DNA of 64,000 bases from the NCBI GenBank assembly GCA_023409535.1, contig JAEYGZ010000013.1:62001-126000 (forward strand), given 5' to 3'. The position numbers and the translations under genes were made by a program. How positions within the stretch are numbered: position 1 is the first letter of the stretch; each line of letters opens with the position of its first letter. This DNA comes from Bacillota bacterium (lineage in GTDB: Bacteria; Bacillota; Clostridia; Lachnospirales; Lachnospiraceae). Below are positions 59,302-64,000 of this stretch, piece after piece. The notes under the pieces were generated by a model. The model was not told where the DNA came from and searched no databases. It saw nothing but the letters and a program-made list of their open reading frames with translations.

Positions 59302-60044
59302 ATCTGATATTGATACGGCATGGAGAGACGGCATCCAATTCCTCCGGCAGATACCTTGGACGTACGGACGAGGAATTATCAGGAGATGGGAAAGCAAAAC
59401 TACTGATCAATCAAGCTGCCGGAAGGTATCCTAAGGCAGAGCTTGTATTTTCCAGTCCGATGAAGCGCTGCATACAGACCTCGGAGCTTATTTATGACTG
59501 CCGGAGCCCAATTTTGATCGAGGAGTGGCGGGAGATGGATTTCGGCCGCTTCGAAGGTAAGAACTATCAGGAATTAAACGGTGATACACAGTATCAGGCC
59601 TGGATTGACAGCAACGGAAGTTTGCCCTTTCCGGAGGGGGAGAGCAGGGAGCAGTTTGCGCTTAGGTGCCAGAAGGGGTTCCGTAAGCTGCTGGGGATAA
59701 TACAGCAAGAGTTGCAGGAGAAAGTACGGCGGGAGGTACAGCAAAAAGTACAGCGTGAAGTACGGCGGGAAATACAGCATGAAGTACAGTGTCAAATAAA
59801 ATGTGAAATGCAGCTAAGAATGCAGCAAGAAGCGCAGCAGATATGGCAGGAAGCACAGCAAAGAGAAGAGATAACACTTACGGCTGCAGCTGTAATCCAT
59901 GGCGGCAGTATTATGGCGTTGTTGAGTGCATATTGCGGCGGAGATTATTTTGATTACCGGTGTAAGAACGGAGAGGGCTATCTGTGCTGCCTTAAGCTTA
60001 AGGATAGTATGGAATTTAAGCTTACGATAATACGGAAGTTATAG
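59274..60044 (+). CDS. cobC: Alpha-ribazole phosphatase (histidine phosphatase) with unusual insert
   Basis: A 256-residue histidine phosphatase-fold protein: INLILIRHGETASNSSGRYL with the phosphorylated histidine, VFSSPMKRCIQTSEL, EMDFGRFEGKNYQEL, and the second catalytic His in VIHGGSIMALLS. CobC removes the 5'-phosphate of alpha-ribazole (phosphate). Between residues ~143 and 199 is a Gln/Glu/Arg/Val-rich insertion absent from typical CobC (~200 residues), forming a highly charged helix of short repeats (see repeat at 59697). The reading frame stays open, so the gene is probably functional. The only reasonable start, at 59274, is inside the upstream gene. Confidence 0.85.
   Translation: MRNRAENQINLILIRHGETASNSSGRYLGRTDEELSGDGKAKLLINQAAGRYPKAELVFSSPMKRCIQTSELIYDCRSPILIEEWREMDFGRFEGKNYQELNGDTQYQAWIDSNGSLPFPEGESREQFALRCQKGFRKLLGIIQQELQEKVRREVQQKVQREVRREIQHEVQCQIKCEMQLRMQQEAQQIWQEAQQREEITLTAAAVIHGGSIMALLSAYCGGDYFDYRCKNGEGYLCCLKLKDSMEFKLTIIRKL
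59697..59870 (+). repeat. Degenerate ~12-bp tandem repeat inside cobC
   Basis: Repeats of the type GTACRGCRKGAA (R, purine; K, G or T) run through about 170 bases, encoding units such as EVQ and REV-Q. The left part is most regular (59720-59800). The unit length is a multiple of three, so growth or loss does not shift the frame. Confidence 0.75.
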
Positions 60045-60055
60045 AGGAAGAATCA

Positions 60056-61042
60056 ATGATTTATCACATGGCAGGCTTTTTTATCGGATATATTCTGGAC
60101 TTGTTATTCGGAGATCCCTACTGGCTCCCCCACCCGGTCCGGCTGATCGGAAAACTGATTGCGGGACTGGACAGGGCATTGCTTGGTGAGCTGCGGGAGA
60201 AGGAAAGGAATGAGAAAAAGGAATTTCGAAAGGGGCTTCTTCTTACCATTCTTGTAGTGGTAATCATAGTAACGGTAACGGCGGCAATCTTATATGCCGC
60301 GTACAGGCTGACCCCTCTGCTGGGTCTTGCCGTAGAAAGTATTATGACCTATCAGCTGCTTGCCACAAAATGTCTGAAGCTGGAGAGTATGAAGGTATAT
60401 GCGAAATTAAAGGAAGATGATCTGACGGGGGCAAGAACTGCAGTCTCTATGATTGTAGGACGCGACACTAAGGTGCTGGATGAGACCGGTGTGGCAAAGG
60501 CTGCGATTGAGACGGTTGCGGAGAATACCTCGGACGGCAGTATTGCGCCGATGCTATACCTGGCAATCGGCGGACCGGTACTGGGCTTTTTCTACAAAGC
60601 GGTCAATACCATGGATTCCATGGTGGGCTATAAGAATGACAGATACCTGTACTTTGGCAGGGCTTCGGCCAGGCTTGATGATGCGGTTAATTTTCTTCCT
60701 GCAAGAATCAGTGCGTTTCTTATGATATTTTCCTGCATCTTTGCAGGAAAGGGATACAATGCAAAGCAGGCCTGGAGAATTTACCGGAGGGACAAAAGTA
60801 ATCATGCAAGTCCGAATTCAGCCCATACGGAGGCGGTATGTGCCGGAGCCTTGGGAATACGCCTTGCCGGGGATGCCAGCTATTTCGGCAGGCTTGTTAG
60901 GAAGCCTTATATCGGGGATGCCCTGAGGGCAGTGGAATATGAAGACATTGTACGTGTGAACCGCCTGTTATATCTTACGGCAGGGCTTTGTGAAGGCGTC
61001 TGCCTGCTCTGCATGGGAATGCTTATTTGGTTCATTGGTTAG
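60056..61042 (+). CDS. cbiB: Adenosylcobinamide-phosphate synthase CbiB
   Basis: A 328-residue membrane protein that joins adenosylcobyric acid to (R)-1-amino-2-propanol (phosphate). Key segments: GYILDLLFGDPYWLPHPVRL, SIAPMLYLAIGGPVLGFFYK and DDAVNFLPARISAFLMIFSC. Several helices and a long central loop match the family. GAGGAAG precedes the ATG. The aminopropanol phosphate would come from the CobD decarboxylase encoded next. Confidence 0.94.
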   Translation: MIYHMAGFFIGYILDLLFGDPYWLPHPVRLIGKLIAGLDRALLGELREKERNEKKEFRKGLLLTILVVVIIVTVTAAILYAAYRLTPLLGLAVESIMTYQLLATKCLKLESMKVYAKLKEDDLTGARTAVSMIVGRDTKVLDETGVAKAAIETVAENTSDGSIAPMLYLAIGGPVLGFFYKAVNTMDSMVGYKNDRYLYFGRASARLDDAVNFLPARISAFLMIFSCIFAGKGYNAKQAWRIYRRDKSNHASPNSAHTEAVCAGALGIRLAGDASYFGRLVRKPYIGDALRAVEYEDIVRVNRLLYLTAGLCEGVCLLCMGMLIWFIG

Positions 61043-61051
61043 GAGGAAGAG

Positions 61052-62095
61052 ATGCTTCAGCGTCATGGCGGTGACATATATCGTAATAAAACAGCAATTG
61101 ATTTTTCAGTAAATATCAATCCTCTGGGGATGCCGGATACCGTTAAGAAGGCTCTGTCAGAAGCGGTTGAACATAGTGAACGGTATCCGGATCTTAAGTC
61201 GGAGCGCCTGTTGGAAAGCCTGGAGGAAAGAACCGGAGTTGATAAAAGATACTGCCTGCTTGGGAATGGGGCATCGGAATTATTTCTTGCCATTGTACAT
61301 GCCGTAAATCCGGGGAGAGTGGTGATACCGGTCCCTTCCTTCTATGGATATGAACGGGCGGCGGCATCCTCCTGCAGGGAGGTGGTTTTCTATAAGATGA
61401 AGGAAGAGAAGGGGTTTGTGCTAGAGGAAGGGATTCTGGAGTATCTTACGAAGGAAACCGGACTGCTTTTTCTGGCTAATCCGAATAACCCTGTGGGAAA
61501 CCTGATTGACAATAAGCTGCTGGAGAGAATTGCAGAGGATTGCCGAAAGAAAGAAATCCTGATGGTGCTGGATGAGTGCTTCCTTGAATTTTCAGGAGAA
61601 GAAGCACAGCATAGCTTTAAGAATAGACTGGAAGGCTTCCCGAATGTGATTGTGGTCCGTGCCTTTACTAAAATCTACGCCATACCGGGAGTCAGGCTGG
61701 GATACCTGTACTGTGGGGACACCGGGCTGAGGGACCGGATTGAGGAACACCTGCCGGAATGGAACCTGTCCGTATTTGCCCAGGCAGCCGGAGCTGCGGC
61801 TTGCCGGGTACAGGACTATATTGAGGAAAGTATTCGGGTTGTGGAAGCGGAGCGGAAATATTTAATGAGTGGACTGGAACAGCTGGGAATAAGGGTGCAT
61901 CCTTCCGATGCGGATTACCTGCTTCTCAAAACAGACCTGGAGTTATATGGTGCGCTGCTTCATAAAGGGATATTAATACGTGATTGCAGTAATTTCAGAG
62001 GACTGGGCAGCGGATATTACCGGATTGCGGTGAAGCGGCATTCGGAGAATGAGATGCTGATACGAGCAATTCAGGAGATTTATATAGGCAAATAG
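61052..62095 (+). CDS. cobD: Threonine-phosphate decarboxylase CobD
   Basis: A 347-residue PLP enzyme of the histidinol-phosphate aminotransferase family that decarboxylates L-threonine O-3-phosphate to aminopropanol phosphate. It opens MLQRHGGDIYRNKTAIDFSV, has ANPNNPVGNL, the DECFLEFSG segment and the PLP lysine in RAFTKIYAIPGVRLGYL. The N-terminal HGGD and the position between cbiB and cbiC support CobD over HisC. AGGAGGAAGAG precedes the ATG. Confidence 0.92.
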   Translation: MLQRHGGDIYRNKTAIDFSVNINPLGMPDTVKKALSEAVEHSERYPDLKSERLLESLEERTGVDKRYCLLGNGASELFLAIVHAVNPGRVVIPVPSFYGYERAAASSCREVVFYKMKEEKGFVLEEGILEYLTKETGLLFLANPNNPVGNLIDNKLLERIAEDCRKKEILMVLDECFLEFSGEEAQHSFKNRLEGFPNVIVVRAFTKIYAIPGVRLGYLYCGDTGLRDRIEEHLPEWNLSVFAQAAGAAACRVQDYIEESIRVVEAERKYLMSGLEQLGIRVHPSDADYLLLKTDLELYGALLHKGILIRDCSNFRGLGSGYYRIAVKRHSENEMLIRAIQEIYIGK

Positions 62096-62173
62096 CATGG
62101 TTTTATAAGGTTTACCGGTGAAGTCCGGCAAAAGGTATGCGAGTCATTGGAAGAATAGGAAGGGGGATTATCC

Positions 62174-62806
62174 ATGGAATTTGTACTTCCGGAGGAGATA
62201 GAAAAGAGAAGCTTTGAGATCATATCGCAGGAGCTTGCAGACAGAAGCCTCCTGCTTAAGCCGGAGCAGGAGATGGTAATAAAGCGTGTGATCCATACCA
62301 GTGCGGATTTTGAATATACAGATACCTTAACCTTTTCTGAAGGTGCAGTGGAGGTAGCAAAGCAGCTGGTCAAAGACGGTGCGGATATCGTAACCGATAC
62401 CAATATGGCCCTGGCAGGAATTAATAAGAAGGTATTGGCACGGTACGGAGGCAGTGCTCATTGCTTTATGGCGGAACAGGAAGTCGCGGAACTGGCGAAG
62501 CAGCGCCGGCTGACCAGAGCGGCAGTCAGTATGGAGATGGCTTCTCATATTGATAAGCCTGTGATATTTGCCATCGGAAATGCGCCCACTGCTTTGATCC
62601 GGCTGTATGAAATGATAGAAAGCGGAAGCTTTCGTCCCGCATTCATCATCGGTGTACCGGTTGGCTTTGTTAACGTGGAGGCAGCTAAGGAACTAATCCT
62701 AAGGACGGAGGTTCCCCATATCGTAAACCGGGGCAGAAAAGGCGGAAGCAATGTGGCGGCGGCAATTTGCAATGCCATTCTTTATGAACTCTGGAGGCAG
62801 CCATGA
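62174..62806 (+). CDS. cbiC: Precorrin-8X (cobalt-precorrin-8) methylmutase
   Basis: A 210-residue enzyme that moves a methyl group from C-11 to C-12 in corrin ring formation. The catalytic histidine lies in VIHTSADFEYTDTLTF; other family segments are GADIVTDTNMALAGINKKVL, IFAIGNAPTALIRL and FIIGVPVGFVNVEAAKE. AGGAAGGGGG precedes the ATG. The stop overlaps cbiD (ATGA). Confidence 0.95.
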   Translation: MEFVLPEEIEKRSFEIISQELADRSLLLKPEQEMVIKRVIHTSADFEYTDTLTFSEGAVEVAKQLVKDGADIVTDTNMALAGINKKVLARYGGSAHCFMAEQEVAELAKQRRLTRAAVSMEMASHIDKPVIFAIGNAPTALIRLYEMIESGSFRPAFIIGVPVGFVNVEAAKELILRTEVPHIVNRGRKGGSNVAAAICNAILYELWRQP

Positions 62807-63987
62807 GATATGGCTTTACAACCGGAAGCTGTGCGGCAGCTGCAGCAAAGGCAGCAGCCTATATGCTGCTAACCGGAAGAGAGAAAAGAACAATTACAAT
62901 CGATACTCCCAAGGGGCTTCCCTTCAATGCGGTAATCGAGGAGATTACCAGGGAGGAAGCCCGGGTCCGCTGTGCGGTCAGGAAGGACGGAGGAGATGAC
63001 CCGGATGTTACCACCGGAGCGCTGATTTTTGCCGAGGTTTCCTATGCGGGAATTTTCACCGGAAAGCATCTATCCGGACAGCTTTCCTCTGCAGGTATTT
63101 CACCAGGCACTGGGGAAGCAAGTCCGCAGGGCTGCAGAATTCTCATTGACGGAGGCTGCGGAGTCGGGAGAGTGACCAAGCGGGGGTTGGATCAGCCGGT
63201 GGGTAATGCCGCCATTAATCATGTCCCCAGGGAAATGATTACCAGGGAAGTGGAGGAAATTTGTGCCCTGATGGATTACCAGGGAAAGCTTCGTGTGATA
63301 ATATCAGTTCCCGGCGGGGATGCCCTTGCGGAAAAAACATTTAACCCCAGGCTTGGAATTACCGGAGGGATATCCATACTGGGTACAACAGGAATTGTAG
63401 AGCCTATGAGCAGCAAGGCGCTTCTTGACACCATCCGGGTGGAACTGAATGTGAAAAGGGAAGAAGGAAGGAAAGCAGTTGCCGTGGCGCCGGGAAATTA
63501 CGGACAGGCTTTTATGAAGAATACCTATCAATATGATTTGGACAAAAGTGTCAAGTGCAGCAATTTTATCGGAGATACCATTGATATGGCGGCAGAGGCA
63601 GGCTTTGAGGATATGCTTTTGACCGGTCACATCGGAAAGCTGGTGAAGCTCTCCGGCGGAATGTTAAATACCCACTCGAAGGAAGGGGACTGCCGGATGG
63701 AGCTTATGGCAGCGGCAGGTATTCAGGCAGGGATACCGCTTGAGGCTGCAAGGGAAATTCTTGCCTGCGTCTCTACGGAGGAAGCGGCCGGGATATTGCG
63801 GGAATGCGGTAAGCTGACGGACACCCTGGGGCTTGTTATGGACAAAGCCTATTTCCATCTGAATAAACGCGCTGCCGGCAGACTTCATGTGGAGTGCATC
63901 ATGTACGCCAATGAATTGGGAGCGCTGGCGAAGAGCATCGGAGCGGAAAAGCTGTTACAGAAAATCAAGGAAGCGGAAATCGTGTGA
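62803..63987 (+). CDS. cbiD: Cobalt-precorrin-5B (C1)-methyltransferase CbiD
   Basis: A 394-residue enzyme of the anaerobic pathway, which methylates C-1 of cobalt-precorrin-5B. It opens MRYGFTTGSCAAAAAKAA, has DPDVTTGALIFAEV, GGCGVGRVTKRGLDQPVGNA and GTTGIVEPMSS, all typical of CbiD. Its presence shows that the early-cobalt (anaerobic) route is used. It ends 13 bases before the window edge; further cbi genes are expected beyond. Confidence 0.96.
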   Translation: MRYGFTTGSCAAAAAKAAAYMLLTGREKRTITIDTPKGLPFNAVIEEITREEARVRCAVRKDGGDDPDVTTGALIFAEVSYAGIFTGKHLSGQLSSAGISPGTGEASPQGCRILIDGGCGVGRVTKRGLDQPVGNAAINHVPREMITREVEEICALMDYQGKLRVIISVPGGDALAEKTFNPRLGITGGISILGTTGIVEPMSSKALLDTIRVELNVKREEGRKAVAVAPGNYGQAFMKNTYQYDLDKSVKCSNFIGDTIDMAAEAGFEDMLLTGHIGKLVKLSGGMLNTHSKEGDCRMELMAAAGIQAGIPLEAAREILACVSTEEAAGILRECGKLTDTLGLVMDKAYFHLNKRAAGRLHVECIMYANELGALAKSIGAEKLLQKIKEAEIV

Positions 63988-64000
63988 ATTAGTTCAAATA

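Noticed and set aside
59697..59870. CRISPR-like array
   Set aside because: Repeats are ~12 bp, in frame and without unique spacers. They encode part of the CobC protein.
61052..62095. Histidinol-phosphate aminotransferase (hisC)
   Set aside because: Same fold, but the HGGD start and the location between cbiB and cbiC indicate CobD.

Overview
The window looks like a chromosome segment of an anaerobic, spore-forming low/mid-GC Firmicute, most likely a Lachnospiraceae (Clostridium cluster XIVa) relative. This is inferred from strong AGGAGG-type ribosome binding sites, a clostridial sufCBDSU operon, anaerobic-type (cbi) cobalamin genes, a 2[4Fe-4S] ferredoxin-tailed aldo/keto reductase, a formate/nitrite channel and a sigma-E-like promoter before a spore-type LysM protein. 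No rRNA, tRNA, CRISPR array, insertion sequence or phage gene was seen.

Layout. (1) About 1-18.4 kb, + strand: an exopolysaccharide locus. It opens with a Gram-positive Pel-type core: pelD (truncated by the window edge, with an intact RxxD c-di-GMP site), pelE, a DUF2194-like protein where PelA would be expected, pelF and pelG. It continues with a small DUF2304 protein, GT4 and GT2 transferases, a DUF4832-like hydrolase-fold protein, a GT2 fused to BspA-type leucine-rich repeats, a Wzx-like flippase, a GT-C-like membrane protein, an acyltransferase-3 and a GT8. (2) 18.4-20.2 kb: a secreted Ig-like protein with a good promoter and terminator, then a gene-free stretch with an unexplained structured RNA ending in a second terminator. 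(3) 20.2-31 kb: a sugar-utilisation locus with two Gfo/Idh/MocA dehydrogenases, a large esterase, an ABC importer (binding protein and two permeases, no ATPase), a convergent AraC regulator, and NagB/NagA-type amino-sugar phosphate enzymes. (4) 31-33 kb: a GNAT-like acyltransferase and an LDH-family dehydrogenase.

(5) 32.9-39.7 kb: a two-component system divergent from an FtsX-type ABC transporter and a membrane protein with nine PASTA-like repeats. Three TCNCACA half-sites at an exact 11-bp period precede the transporter operon, as expected for an OmpR-family site. (6) 39.7-49.6 kb: housekeeping and accessory genes: an FNT channel, a LysM/GH18-like spore protein, a 26-residue small protein with a DHFR-like enzyme, adenine deaminase, a ferredoxin-AKR, GNAT and VOC proteins, an AKR with a classical MerR 19-bp-spacer promoter plus its MerR gene, a methyltransferase remnant and 3-methyladenine DNA glycosylase.

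(7) 49.7-54.7 kb: the sufCBDSU Fe-S assembly operon. Its promoter is nearly identical over about 31 bp to the promoter of the 26-residue small protein, which suggests a shared regulator. (8) 54.7-64 kb: a cobalamin riboswitch with terminator and then cobQ-cobT-cobU-cobS-cobU-like-cobC-cbiB-cobD-cbiC-cbiD, tightly packed and probably continuing past the window.

The best candidates for something new are the suf-like promoter with its cysteine-containing small protein, the ABC/nine-PASTA module, the GT2-LRR fusion inside a Pel-type locus, and the structured RNA at 19.82-20.0 kb. All calls come from reading the sequence; no database search was run.
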